DNA of 64,000 bases. It comes from Lactuca virosa. Lineage: Eukaryota > Streptophyta > Magnoliopsida > Asterales > Asteraceae. Below the pieces are notes generated by a model. The model was not told the origin of the DNA, did not search any database, and saw only the letters and a program-made list of their open reading frames with translations. Where the stretch lies: the NCBI GenBank assembly GCA_928212115.1, contig CAKMRJ010002223.1, forward strand, positions 306,276,778-306,340,777, given 5' to 3'. Of the stretch, positions 43,976 through 56,600 are shown piece after piece (within the stretch, counting starts at the first letter, position 1; each line of letters starts with the position of its first letter). The position numbers and the translations under genes are program-made.

Positions 43976-43980
43976 TAAGG
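43976..43980 (+). repeat. Target site duplication of the solo LTR, right
   Basis: TAAGG. Confidence 0.9.
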
Positions 43981-45331
43981 CCTCTAAGAAAATTAAATAC
44001 TTGATATCTATGTGTAAGCTGAAATTAACTATGCACTCACTTGTTAAAACTGGATTCCTCAGAATTTGGGAACCTTCTCACCTTGACTTTTCCCTTGACG
44101 TGACCTAGGTATGATTGTTACTAAGTCTTAGTCTGATATTCCTTATGACTAATGATAGTCTAGATTCCTCAACAATCCCAATTTCTACATCAATATCTAT
44201 CAAGTAAGGAACAACCATGCATGATCATATTGGAGGTAGGGTTCGGTTGGTATACAAAGTATACTATTTGGAAACCCCACTTTAAACATCTCACGAAATC
44301 CAGCCTAGACATCATTGTTGGAAGTAGATCAATCAGTATAGTGACATGGAATCACTCATAAATATTATTAATAGGTTCATAATAACGACTATGAACATAA
44401 ATATAATTTACACTTGAAATAAAATAAGTGTAGCAAAACTTATAGAAATTTTTACCGAAAATTGGGAGATTACACTGGCAGAACTCCGACCTGATAGCTT
44501 CTACTAGTCGAGCCTATCTACCCAAAGTTTTTGTAAACGAAAATACTCCAAAATACCGAAGAAAGGCCCCAAAAATTAGGTTTAGAAGTTGAGAGGAAGT
44601 TGAGAAAGGTGTGGAGACGAATGGGGGGTTGCTGCCCCTTTAATAGGCAAAGTTTTGGATTTGTGCGCCATACTCTTTGAGGTGTGTGTCGTGTCCTTCC
44701 GACATGATGTTCCTCTTGTCTTGTGACATGTGGCATGCTCAGACTGGTTTGACGTAGCCCCCTTCTAGAAGCACGCGTCTTGCATTTATGCGCGTGGCGC
44801 AAATCGTGAATCTTGTAAATTTTGTAACTTCTTCATACGAGCTCAGTTTTTGACTTTCTTTATATCCACGCGTAGCTATCGACAATATCAACAAATTTCG
44901 TTTAGACTCCGTTGGCTAGTTCTCATTTTATTATTAAAGTTATAATTTTATAGGCTTAGACTGTTGAAGTCTGTATAAAAATCATAACTCGCTTATACGA
45001 TATCCGTTCTCGACTGTCTTTATATCGACGGATAGGTATTGACGAGATCTTCAACTCTCGTTTAGATTGTTTTTCCTAAATATCGATTGATTTCAATTTC
45101 GGTTTCTGTTTCGCACACTACTGCACTGAAACATTGAAAAAACATAACTTCCTCGTATGAAGTCAGATTTGCACGTTCCCTATATGCACGCTCTCGGTTT
45201 TACGATTCCTACTACTTTTGTTTAGATTATTTTTCCTAAATAATCTTCTATTGAAAACATCTATTTATCGTTGTGACGAATAATTATCTTATTATTATTT
45301 AATCATCTAACCCTATCTTGCGGGCGTTACA

Positions 45332-47159
45332 GTGTCCCTTATGTCCCTTAGGAATGTCTTAATAATTCTTGTGTTGGCTCACAAAATTTATTACAAGTTA
45401 TGGCTTGATTTATATACATTTTTTATGTGTTTTAGCATCTACTTTTTCAGGTTTGCTTTTGGACCCTTGATTTTTGATTTGTTGCAAGAAGGGTCCCCGA
45501 TGTCAAAATCTGTGACTTTTGGTGTTGCTTGAGTACATGGGGCGTGCGCCTCGGTACGTTGAGCGTACTATGTCCCGTGCCAGTACGCGACGCGCACTCC
45601 GGTACGTCGGTCGTATGTGGTTCAAACTAAAACCCTAAGAATTACGGTTTGTGCACTATTTAAACACCATTATGGCCCCCATGCCTTTCCCTTTATCATC
45701 CTCCATCCCAAGATCGACCCTCCTTGAAAACCATAGTTTATTTTGAGCATTTTGAACTTTTTTTAGTGATTGTGTGCTTCCTTTGTTGTGAAGAAGGACC
45801 TTCAAGGAGTAAGTTTTGCTCTCAAGACTTTGGATCCAACATCTTAACTTCATTGTGCACCATTTATAGGTATAAAGCTCCACACTTGGCTTATGTTTCT
45901 TTAGATCTTAGTTAAGCCTTGATTTTCTTCCTTTTTGTCCCAAAGTCTGGGGCTTGGTGAGTATGAGGTACTCAGAAGCCTTCAAGGTGTCCTTTCAGAC
46001 GTTTTAAGGCATTTCAAGTCATAAAGATGCAAGCTTAGACCTTGATTTGTCCCCGTCCAAGATTTAGGGTGTAGAATAGGGTGAAGTAAGCTAGGTTTTT
46101 AGTGTTGGGATTGTTGTAGCCATGAAAAGGCATAAAGTTTGCAACTTTATGGCCTTAGGGGTCTTAGTGGGTTCAAATCTAAGTATTGGTCATAGGGTCT
46201 TAAGGCATTAAGACATGTTTGCATGGGTTTGGATGATGGGTGTGTACGCCGGGCGTAACTCCTTGTACACCGTGCATACTACATCCCAGGCGTAATCCTC
46301 CCACTTCGACCGAGTACGTTGCGTGTACCAATTGGTACATCGATCGTACGGGTTAGTCCAGCTTGGAGTGATTTTTGGGCCTTAATCGTTGGGCTTGTTT
46401 GTTGGGTTGGACCTTAAACTTTCTTGTTGTTGGGCTACTTCTGATTTTGGGTCCATATTGGACCTTGGATGATCCTTGAGGTTGGGCCTAGGGTTTTGTT
46501 GGGCTTAAAAGACTAATTTGGCTCTCTTTGACCTTGGACATTAGGCAAGTATTGTAGGTTTTTAGTTTTGGGTTATGTGTCAATTATTAATTGGGACTCT
46601 ATTATTTAGTTAGCATGGGGATTTCTCCAGTCCAGCAGCCCAAGCGTTTATCTGGGTTTTTCAGCATTTAAGGTGGGTTTCCTCGCTAGATCCATGGGTT
46701 GAAGGCACCAATGTCGGCCATTGTTTGTTATGTAGAATTTCGGATGCCTTGTGATGATTATATGGAAGACCAGGATGTGGCCCTTGTCATTTGTATAAAA
46801 GACCAGGATCTGGCCCCTGGCAGTTAGATGATAGACCAGGATTTGGCCCATGACATTTGTATACAAGACCGAGATTTAGCCCTCGGCACTGGACGAAAAG
46901 ACTATGACTTGGCCCATAGCATTTATCTTCTTTCATGTGTGGTATTTGGTACTTGGGGAACTCACTAAGTGTTATGCTTACAGTTTGTGTTTATGGTTTC
47001 AGGTACTTTTAGTTCCAAAGGGAAGGGCCCGCCGTGATGGCACAACATCATCCCCTTATGGTTTCCACATTTGAAATAATTTGTACTCCGAACAATTAAT
47101 GAATTATTTGAATGACTTTTAAATAATAATAAAAATTATCACTATTTTGGGATGTTACA
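45332..47159 (+). repeat. 5' LTR (partial) of Gypsy IV
   Basis: Ends GGGATGTTACA before the primer site. Carries CGTAC/GTACG words at 45540-45615 and 46240-46350, a TATTTAAACACC box at 45658, and a four-copy ~45-bp degenerate tandem at 46768-46920 (GACCAGGAT then TGGCCC). The left end is not defined. Confidence 0.75.
46768..46920 (+). repeat. ~45-bp degenerate tandem repeat in Gypsy IV LTR
   Basis: Four to five units with GACCAGGAT, TGGCCC and GGCA/GACA. Analogous in position and wording to the GGTCC...GGC units at 43530-43710 in the solo LTR. Confidence 0.7.
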
Positions 47160-47162
47160 ACT

Positions 47163-47174
47163 TGGTATCAGAGC
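47163..47174 (+). other. Primer binding site of Gypsy IV
   Basis: TGGTATCAGAGC, three bases after the LTR end. Confidence 0.93.
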
Positions 47175-48001
47175 CTTGGTTTGACGGATTCAGACACACT
47201 TACGGGTGTGTCAAAACTCAAACTGAGGAAATGATAATTTTCTTAAGGAAAACAAAAATAAAAATTTAAAATTCTAAAAAGGTTTTATCAAAAAGGAGGG
47301 GATGTGACGTGTGCGATTAGTCGAGCTCAAGTAAGTGGTTCCCAAGCTAACTATACTTATATGTTATGATTTATGTGCTTGATATGAGAACTGCATGCTA
47401 GATTAGGGATAAGGATACCTTCAGGAATCATATGATAGAATTGTCTGATTTATGTGATGCCTTATAGCCCAATAGAATTTGATTCCATGTATTACTTAGA
47501 ATTGATATCGACTCAGTTATTTGCTAAGTGTATGCTTTCAAAATTGTATATAATTAGGATTGTATAGCCCTAGAATGATCGATTTAGCCTCATTTTCTAT
47601 TCCTTGTTTGGTTGTGGACATAGGGTAGAATCTTCATTTGACAGTCTATGTGATCCTATTTTGTGTAATACTTGCATGCATAAGGCAACCAGTGGTGTTG
47701 ATTGCGGTTCTTGGTACTGCGAGTGGTGAGAGTTGGGAGTTCCTAGGAGAGTCTAGGATATGTATGTTGTGTAGCATAGGATTTGTTTTTGGTTGTAGTG
47801 TGGTAACTTAGAGGAATTAGGATTGACTTTGAGGAAGGTATAGATAGGTGTGGAAGGTTGTATTGGGCCCGTACTACTCGAAGCACATGACTTGTACCTG
47901 AGACAAGGGAAGACCTGACAAATCTAAGGAGGCCTTCGTGTTGGGATTTTTTTCCCTTGAGTCATAACTAACTGTCAATATGTTGTATTTTCAGTTTGAG
48001 G
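47175..48001 (+). other. Leader of Gypsy IV
   Basis: About 830 bases without an ORF. It ends TTGTATTTTCAG just before the gag start, which resembles a splice acceptor. Confidence 0.55.
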
Positions 48002-49510
48002 ATGGTGATGATTACTCGAGGAGGTTCAGGTTCGGGTTCTGGTTCTGGTTCGGGCTCGAGTTCAGGTGTTGAACCAATTGATGAGAGGATGCGCGGATTC
48101 ATATCGGCTGAGGTTACTCGTGGTATTTTGGAGGCTACCCCTCTACTATTCGGTACCATCAAGGAGGGGATTATGGATTTGATGGATGAGAGGCTCAGGA
48201 CTTTTCAAGTCGAGATTGTTGCGGGTCAGATTGGAGCTCGAACTACCTCATTTCGGGAGTTCAAGGATTGTGGGGCTCCTGAGTTCTTTAAGGTTAAGGA
48301 CCCCATCGCTAGCCATCGTTGGATCGCTAACATGGATAATGCTCAGCGGACGATCTTTTTCCCTGAGGGGGAAAGGAGGAATTCGCATCCTGCCTACTGA
48401 GGGACAGAGCACGGGACTGGTGGGAGGAGCTTACCCGAGTGGTAGGGACGGAAACGGTGGCAGTGATGACATGGGAGGAATATGTTCAGAGGTTTTAGAG
48501 GGAGTTTGCACCAGCTATCAAGGTGCAGCAGCTGGCGAGGGAGTTCCAGGACCTTCGCCAGACTACAGAGACTGTGGCGGAGATCACCGCCAAATTCAGG
48601 GAGAGAGCATTGTTGGTCCCGCAATACGCTTCTGATGAGGATATAAGGGAGATGAGGTATCATGATATGCTGAAGAGGACATCCAAGAGTTCATGTGTTT
48701 TTCAGGGTGCAAGATCCTGAATGATATGATCGAGAAGGCTCGTGAGCGGGAGATTGAGTTAGAGCTCCGGACAAAGCAGAAGCCGGAGCAGGTTCAGACA
48801 GCAGTGGGCCAGGCTAAAAGGCCTGAGACTTCTGATGCTCACACCAGAGGCCAGCAGGACTGGGGCCGTCATGGAAAGTGTGGTAAGCTGCACAGTGGGG
48901 CTTGCCGAGCGGCGGGGTACATGATGTTTTAGTTGTGGCTAGTTGGGCCACGTGATTAGGGATTGCCCCAAGAGGGCTCTAATTTGCTTCCATTGCAGAC
49001 CGGTCATAAAAAAGCCGATTGTCCGAGATTATCCAGTGGCAGTGGCGGCGCCTGCACCAGCCACCTTGAGGATTACCGATGGCCGCCAGGGCAAGGCGGA
49101 GGCTCCTGTAGTGAAGAGCATGGATTTTCAGCTGACCACCGATGAGGCCCGTGCAGCGCCGAATATGGTTACTGGTATGTGTTTTATCTCTATCTTTTAT
49201 TACTTTATTTGTTTATGCTTATGTTAGCTGTGATCTTGTATATGGGCCTTTTTGGTCAGTGGATTGTCTGCTTATGTTTTGTTTGATGAGGGGGCTACAT
49301 GATCCATTGTATCTCTTGTGCTCAACAAGAAGTTTTGAGATGATCCGGGGACTTTGGATTCCCCTCAAGAGGTGGAGATTGCGGACAACCGTACCATGAT
49401 GGCTTCGAGGATTTTCTGTGGGTGTGTCCAGAACATGTTTAGTGAGCAGTTCTCTATTGATTTGCGATCGATCCCCTTGAGAGGATCAAAGGTTGTGTAT
49501 GGGTCAAATA
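48002..49510 (+). pseudogene. Gypsy IV gag and start of protease, degenerate
   Basis: From ATG 48002 the protein has a Gly-Ser repeat (residues 6-21), then a capsid region (RDCGAPEFFK-type text, WIANMDNAQRTIFFPEG). A frame break near 48365 and a stop near 48500 interrupt it; the rest of the capsid is readable in other frames (REFQDLRQTTETVAEITAKF, IREMRYHDML). Zinc-knuckle remnants lie at 48870-49030 (CGKLHSGAC, then GHVIRDCPKRALICFHC), with a stop inside. Protease text follows (TGMC, then YVLFDEGAT near 49270, with Glu where Ser is usual) and is cut off at 49510 by Copia III. Clearly dead. Confidence 0.8.
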
Positions 49511-49817
49511 TGTTGTAATTAGTCGAAGGGTGTTTTGTACTCTTCGTATGTTCTGTAATCTATTTTACTAAGGCGCTTTTATACGAAGCTTAAGTGTTTA
49601 TGCCTTAGTATCTTTTTTGTACGCTTTCTGATTCCTATAATTAGGGATATTTACTAGAGTTAGATAAGAGTTTTTACAGACCTGTCTTTGTACTCTGTAA
49701 ACATTCGAAAGTGTAATAGAGCTGAAACAAGATCATATTTACATCAGTTGTTCAATCTCGCATTCTTACTTCAATTTTAACTCTGATTCATTTTATACTC
49801 GATTCATTGATTCATCA
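49511..49817 (+). repeat. 5' LTR of Copia III
   Basis: 307 bp from TGTTGTAATTAGTC to TTCATCA, directly before the primer site. Short compared with other Sirevirus-like LTRs. There is no second copy in the window to confirm the start, so the left border is inferred from the end of the Gypsy IV protease. Confidence 0.7.
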
Positions 49818-49819
49818 AT

Positions 49820-49831
49820 TGGTATCAGAGC
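49820..49831 (+). other. Primer binding site of Copia III
   Basis: TGGTATCAGAGC, two bases after the LTR end. Confidence 0.93.
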
Positions 49832-50072
49832 AGGAATCACATCTGTGATCTGATTTTCACCTATTCAAAAAGTTTTTGAATCAACTTTTTGGTTCAAAAG
49901 TTTCCGCACTTTTTGATAGTGAAAAATTTGTCTAGATTTTAGTTTGTGATTCGATTCTGCATTTGAATTGTTGAATCGAGTGTTCTTCTTGTAATTCCGA
50001 TTTGATTCAACTAGTTTGTTTTCAAATTTCCAAATTTTCTTCAAAATTCTCAAAATCATCTTCCGTACAACA

Positions 50073-53000
50073 ATGGAGAGCTTCAATCTCAATTCGATGA
50101 CCTCGTTTTCTCTTCTGTTAGGATCATCGACCAAAATTCCAATGCTAATCCCTAAATACTATGATCAGTGGGCTGATCGTATGCAGGATTATCTGAATGG
50201 TCTTGATGAAGAATTATGGTCATGTATCACTGGAAATGTCAATGCTCCGGTGAATGTTCAAGCAATTGGATCATCTTCTGCAAGTTCTGGTGTTGAAAAT
50301 CAAACTGATCGTCTGAAGAAACTGGAGAAGAGATGTATGAGGGAATTGTGAGGAGCTTTACCTCCAGTTGTGTACAATTACGTAAGTATTTGTACAACTG
50401 CTAAGGAGATCTGGAACAATCTAAAAGAAAATTTTCAAGGAAGCGAGAAGACGAATATCAATTCAGTCAAACAGTGCTTGGTTGAGCTGAAAGATTTCAG
50501 ACAAAAAGAAGGTGAAACAATTGAAGTGTACTATGATCGTCTGAACGAGTTAATCAACCGTTGCAATCGCTATGGAATCACCAGGACTTCAATGGAGTTC
50601 AATCTCATCTTTGTGATGGGTCTTCGAAAAGAATGGAGAAGCGTGAGTATGATGGTGAAGAATCAGCAAAGTTTTGATACATCATCTCTCAATGATCTGT
50701 ACAATCAGTTGAAGACACACGAAAGTGAGGTTAATGAAATGGCTGAGGAATCGAAGCTGAGTTTGGGAGGTCCATTGGCACTTGTGTCCAAGATATCTAA
50801 GAAAGAAGCTGAAAAAGGTGATTCAGAGGAAGAAGAGGGATTCATCATGAATTCAGATGATGAGGCAATAGAATTTTACTCGAATAATTGTGTTGAGAAG
50901 TTTTTCAAAAAGCCATTCAATCTGATGGCTAAGCTAGCTGAGGTGAAAGGAAGTGATGTGAGTAAAGCTGTTGTTGAGGAGAAAAAGAAGGTTGAGAAGA
51001 AAGATTCGAAGGTGTCTGAAGGAAAGAGTGAGAAGAAACTGAAAGGTGATGCTGGAATAGATTGTTATTATTGCAATGGAGCCAATCATATTGCGAATGA
51101 TTGTATGCTTCGGAAGAAGGATGAGAGGAAGAATAAAGTAAAAGATGAGGCTTATTACGCAGATAAGCTTGAGGAGGTTCGTGCGAAAGCTAAGAATTTG
51201 TCGCTGGTCGCAAGGGGTGAACAGGAGGAAGATGGAACTTATCAAATCTGGTCATCTAGATCAGACGATGAAGAAATGAGGAATCCAACACATGGAGAAA
51301 TGTATGCGAAGATGGAGGAGGACTCAGATGAAGAGGAATTCGAAGTGAAAGGTAGATGCTTCGTATCCAAGGCAACAGACAAATCTCCAATGACGACAAA
51401 GGTACGTAATATTCTCGAATCTTTTAATATTCCTACACATGCTTATGACTCTGAACTAATATCTTTTGATGAGACTGTTACTTATTTTGATTCAATTGTT
51501 GTGTCTGCTAGCAATGAGGCCAACAAGTTGTCCATGGAGTTATTAGAGACCAAAAAGCGATTAGACAAGAAAATAAGTAAAGTTGATTGTTTAGAATTAC
51601 AGATAACGAATATTATGTGTGATAGGGATACTTTATCAAATGAAGTCAAACTTTTGCTAGCACAAAGCAACATATATAGTGTAATTCTGCTAAGAGACTA
51701 TATGGCAAATTAACTGATTTACATCATTCATGTGAAATAAGTAAAGAGCAATATAGAAAATTACTGCCTTTTCTAGCATACGAAAGAGCTAAGGTAGATA
51801 ATGTTTCGTGTGATTGTGAAAAGATAATAGCTGAATTTGACAAAGTTCCTGATGATAGATATAAATATGGAATTGTCAAAATTGATGAATGTCTTGATGC
51901 AAATGAATTAGTTAACATAGTGAATGATACTTTGACTAAATCTGAACAAATCCAAATTTTGAAAAAGACTGAGAATTCAACATCTGATTCTCAATCTAAT
52001 TTTGCTGATATTGAAGATAATTCTGATAATATTAGTGAAATTAGTGATCTTGAGGATGTTGATTGTTCCCAGTTGTCTATTGTTAATGTTGCATCAACAT
52101 CTAAAGGGAAAGAAAAAGTTAAGGACTTGATGGTTAAGATAGAAACTGATAAACCCTCAACTTCAAAAAGTTTGTGATTTGGACTTCGTGGACATCAGAG
52201 ATAGTCAAACTGATGATAGCGATGATGAAAATGAAGAGATAATTTCGAAGAAAAAGAAATCTTCAAAGGAAGACGAAATTCCTCGAATTATGGTTGATCA
52301 AGTGTATGGTGATACACAAAAGTTCGAAAAAGTGATGAATGAACAAGGTGCTCACTTTCTTGAAACGAATATTGTGGTTTATCCAAATTTCAAGTGTACA
52401 GATGATGTCATTTTTCCAAATCAAGTATTCGTAACTACTGGAAATGTTGAGAATATCAAACCAGAATTAAAGAAGTTAGTTGAAGAAGATAATTTGAAAA
52501 CAACTGATGAAGGTTTCTTCGCAAATCAAAGCACAGTTGAAAACAACCTAAAAAAGAATTCGTACGTTTTTCAACGTCAAAAACCACAAAGGAAATGGGT
52601 TGAAAAATCAAAAATTGAAAAAGAGATTTCAAAACCAGTTGTAGTGGAAAATGAAAATGTTGTCAAACTAAACTCCAAGGATTTCAAAGATCAAATTGAC
52701 AAATTTTCGAAAGAAAATAACATTTCAAAAAGACAAGCAAGGAAGAAAATATTTTGACAGACTATTGAGTCTCAAAAGATGTCAGATGAAACAACAACGA
52801 CTGTTAAGCCTATAAAATTCAGCAACTTTTTCAGACAAAAAGAAAAAACCCGCTCAAACAAATAAATATTTGTCTGAATCACAATCACCTAAAAATGTTT
52901 TCAAAGCTAAAAATTCATCTTTTTCAAATAAACAACCTTCATCTCAATCAAATCATTCAAGGTCTGAAGTGAATAAACAACCAAAGTTTTCGAAAGTTTC

Positions 53001-53610
53001 AAAAACTAATATTCCAAGGAAATTTTCAAATGAATCAAATCCACCACAAATATTCTCTCAACGTCAACATTTTAAATCGACTGTTGATACATCTTATGCT
53101 CAATCTTTTCTAACGAAACCAAAAGTTGATTTCATTCCTCAAAAGCCAAATTTTCCTAATTACACGAAGAAACAAAATTTGAAATTTTCACATGCAAAAG
53201 GGATAACTTCAAGGAAAAATATTGATCATTGGCTTGAAGGCAAAGGAAAAATGTATCAATCGAGTACATTTTCAAAGGAGCAAATTCACGAAGCCTATGA
53301 GAAGTATGTGAATACTTCATCAAACGGAAGTTCATCTTCTAAGGATTCGAACATATCAGTCAAAGCATGGAAACCAGTAGTGAAAGCAAAGAATGTACAA
53401 TCACAAACTCAGAATACGAAGGGTAATGTCAGTGAACATCCGAAACCATCAAAATCTTATGTTTCGGTTCCTTTAAATGATGATGTGAACTTAATTGATA
53501 GTCTCAAAACCAAAGTTTGTGATTGGGTTAAAAGTTCTTCATTTCATTCAAAATTGAAATCTAATTTCCAAGGACCCAAAAAGTCTTGGGTACCTAAATT
53601 TTTTCACTGA
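50073..53610 (+). pseudogene. Copia III gag, long, with stops and frameshifts
   Basis: Starts MESFNLNSMTSFSLLLGSST at ATG 50073. A TGA at 50349 is in frame; the capsid (YVSICTTAKEIWNNLKENF, FIVMGLRKEW-type helices) continues to 51713, including the knuckle CYYCNGANHIANDC (51063-51104). A frameshift near 51690 leads to 51714-52177; further breaks precede 52179-52757 and 52870-53610. The last 900 codon-equivalents are low-complexity, rich in Lys, Ser, Asn and Asp, probably disordered. The end is KKSWVPKFFH and TGA at 53608. At about 1180 codons it is much longer than ordinary copia Gag; long Gags with coiled-coil tails are usual in Sireviruses. Confidence 0.88.
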
Positions 53611-56600
53611 TTGCAGGTACTATGTGACGAGCAATACGATAACAAGTGGTATATTGATAGTGGTTGCTCTCGTCACATGACTGGGAAGAAGGAGAATTTA
53701 TGAGATTTTCAAAGCCTAAAGAATGCTGGAGTTGTGAAATTTGGTAACAATCAAAAATGCCAAGTTAAAGGATATGGGAAGATCACGAACGGACAATTCA
53801 CAGTGAATCGTGTTGCTTATGTTGAAGGTCTTCAACATAACTTGATAAGTGTTTCACAACTTGTTGTGGGCACTGACAATCAAGTTCTTTTCAACGAAGA
53901 GGGAAGCATCATTTCGAATGTCAACACAAAAGAAGTTTTGCTAAAATCAAAAAGGAAAGGTGACATGTTCACTTTGGACATCAATCCGATAATAGGCAAA
54001 CCTGCTATATGTCTTCTTTCGAAAGCTTCATCAGACATAAGTTGGCTTTGGCATCGAAGACTTTCACATCCCAACTTTCGAAACATCAACAAACTTGTTG
54101 TACAAGATCTGGTAAGAGTTTTACCTGTACTTAAATTTGATAATGATTCTTTATGTGCAACTTGTGAAGTTGGCAAGCAACATAAACAAGGTCATCCGAT
54201 AACGATAGATTCGAAAATTGTCGAACCACTGGAGCTCTTACATATTGATTTGTGTGGTCCATCGACAGTTTCAACACTCAACAAGAAACGGTACATTTTA
54301 GTAATTGTTGATGATTTTTCAAGATTCACGTGGGTTTACTTTCTCAGACTTAAATCCGAGGTTGCACAAATCATGATTGACTTTATCAAAAAGATGGAAA
54401 CAACGTTGAAGAAGAATGTTCGAAAAATTAAGAGTGATCATGGAACTGAATTTAAGAACAATGTTCTTGATTCATTTTTGGTGGACAAAGGAATTTCGCA
54501 TAATTTTTCGTCTCCATACACACCACAACAAAATGGTGTCGTTGAACGAAGAAATAGATCTCTATGCGAAGTAGCAAGGACTATGCTGGCATATGCAGAT
54601 CTTCCACAATACCTTTGGGCTGAAGTAGTATCCACCGCATGTTTTACTCAAAACAGATCTTTCATCCATAGGCGTTTTAACATCACTCCATACGAAATTC
54701 TCAACAATCGAAAACCTAATGTCAAATTTTTCCATGTTTTCGGATGCAGGTGCTTTATTATGAATCTCAAGGATAATCTTACGAAATTTCAAGCTAAAGC
54801 AGATGAAGGGACTTTCTTGGGATATTCACATAATTCAGTCGCATATCCTGTGTTGAACAAAAGAACACGAAAAGTGGAAGAAACTTTTAATCTTACATTT
54901 GATGATTACTATATTAAACAAACTGAAACGCATTTTGAAAATCATCCTATTCTACAAGAAATACAAAATGAATCTGAACCTTCACAAACGTTGGATATTG
55001 ATTATGATTTAATTTTTGGTATTTCAGATCATGCTGTTGATGCTGAAATTAATGCCAATGATAACCATCTCCCTGAATTAACAAAGCTTACTGATGCTTC
55101 AACATCAACTTCTCAAGAGAAAGGCGAAAGTATGCATAATAATCCAGTGGAGGGGGAGCACTTGGATTCGAACACTCTTGTTGAGGGGGAGCATTCTTTT
55201 GAGGGGGAAAATGAGAGATTAGATGCTGATGTTGAGGGGGAGCATAATGTTGAGGGGGAGCATTTAGAGTATAATGAAAATAATAATGATTTTAATGATT
55301 TTTGTTCGATTGCAGGTTCAGAGAATGATGATTTATACGAAGATGCACCTTTGGACTTTGATCAAGCTTATCCACCAATGGAAAAGTGGACAAGAGATCA
55401 TCCGAAGGATCAAGTAATTGGGAATCCACAAGAAGGTGTTTTAACAAGAGCTCAAATTTGTGCAAAGAATGAGGTATTGAATACTCATCAAGAATTTTGC
55501 ATGTTCAATGTTGGTCATCTCTAAAATTGAACCAAAGACAGTTAAGGTTGCAATGGAACACTCAGATTGGGTTGTTGCGATGCAGTCTGAATTGTCTGAA
55601 TTTGAACGAAACAAGGTTTGAAGATTAATTCCTAAACCTGAAAATGTTTCGATGGTCGGGTTGAAATGAATTTTCAAAAATAAAACCGACAAAGATGGAA
55701 ATATCGTTCGAAACAAAGCCAGACTTGTTGTTAAAGGATATTCACAACAAGAAGGAATCGACTATGAAGAAGCTTTTGCCCCTGTCGCAAGACTCGAGGC
55801 TGTTCGTATATTTCTGGCTTATGCAGCTCACAAAGACTTTGATGTTTATCAAATGGACGTGAAGTGTGCATTTTTAAATGGAGAGCTTGAAGAAACAGTT
55901 TACGTGAAGCAACCCCCAGGTTTTATTAACGAAGAACATCCTGATCATGTTTATATTTTATATAAGGCAGTTTATGGATTAAAACAAGCACCACGAGCAT
56001 GGTATGCAACTCTTACTTCATTTTTGAAGCAATCTAAATTTAAACAAGGATCTGTTGACCCCACATTATTTCGAAAGAAAGTTCGGAATCATCTGATGCT
56101 TGTTCAAATTTATGTTGATGATATTATTTTTGGTTTCAACTGACCATGCCTTGTCTAGAGAATTCGAAGATCTGATGAAAAGTAAGTTCGAAATGAGCAT
56201 GATGGGAAAAATCAATAATTTTCTTGGACTGAATATTCGTCAAAGCAGAGAAGGAATTTTTATTAATCAAGAAAAATATACGAAGAATCTGCTAGAAAAG
56301 TTTGGATTGACGAATAGCACAAAGTTACGAGTTCCTATGGCAACTGGCATAAAGTTGACACCTTCGTTAGATAAACCTGCAGTTGACCTAACTCTATACA
56401 GGAGCATGATTGGTTCATTACTTTATCTTATAGCTAGTAGACCTGATATCATGTTATCTGTGTGTAATTGTGCTAGGTATCAGTCAAATCCACGAGAACC
56501 ACATCTCACTGCTGTGAAGAATATCTTTCGTTATCTTAAGGGAACAATTTCGTTAGGATTGTGGTATTCTTCGAAAACCGGGTTCTTTGTACAAGCTTAT

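Larger units (their letters stand above)
42040..45331 (-). repeat. Reverse-oriented LTR fragment of a related Gypsy family, split by a solo LTR
   Basis: Apart from the solo LTR at 42076-43975, this is the reverse complement of the 3' LTR type at 39889-40990. For example 44230-44320 mirrors 40640-40730, and the right end GCGGGCGTTACA (45331) is the reverse of TGTAACGCCCGC. Similarity is clear but lower than between the two LTRs above, so it is a sister family. Its missing part should lie beyond the inserted plus-strand element. 44480-44800 has no match in the plus LTRs and carries a reversed TATA-like CCTTTAATAGG near 44636. Confidence 0.75.
45332..49510 (+). mobile_element. 5' half of a Gypsy element (Gypsy IV), cut by Copia III
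   Basis: LTR end (47159), primer site (47163), leader, gag (48002-49170) and the start of protease (to 49510), where Copia III begins. The left edge of the LTR abuts the reverse LTR fragment at 45331, so the stack at 28.7-45.3 kb probably inserted into this LTR; the missing first part is not in view. The rest of pol and the 3' LTR would lie beyond Copia III and are not in the window. Confidence 0.8.
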
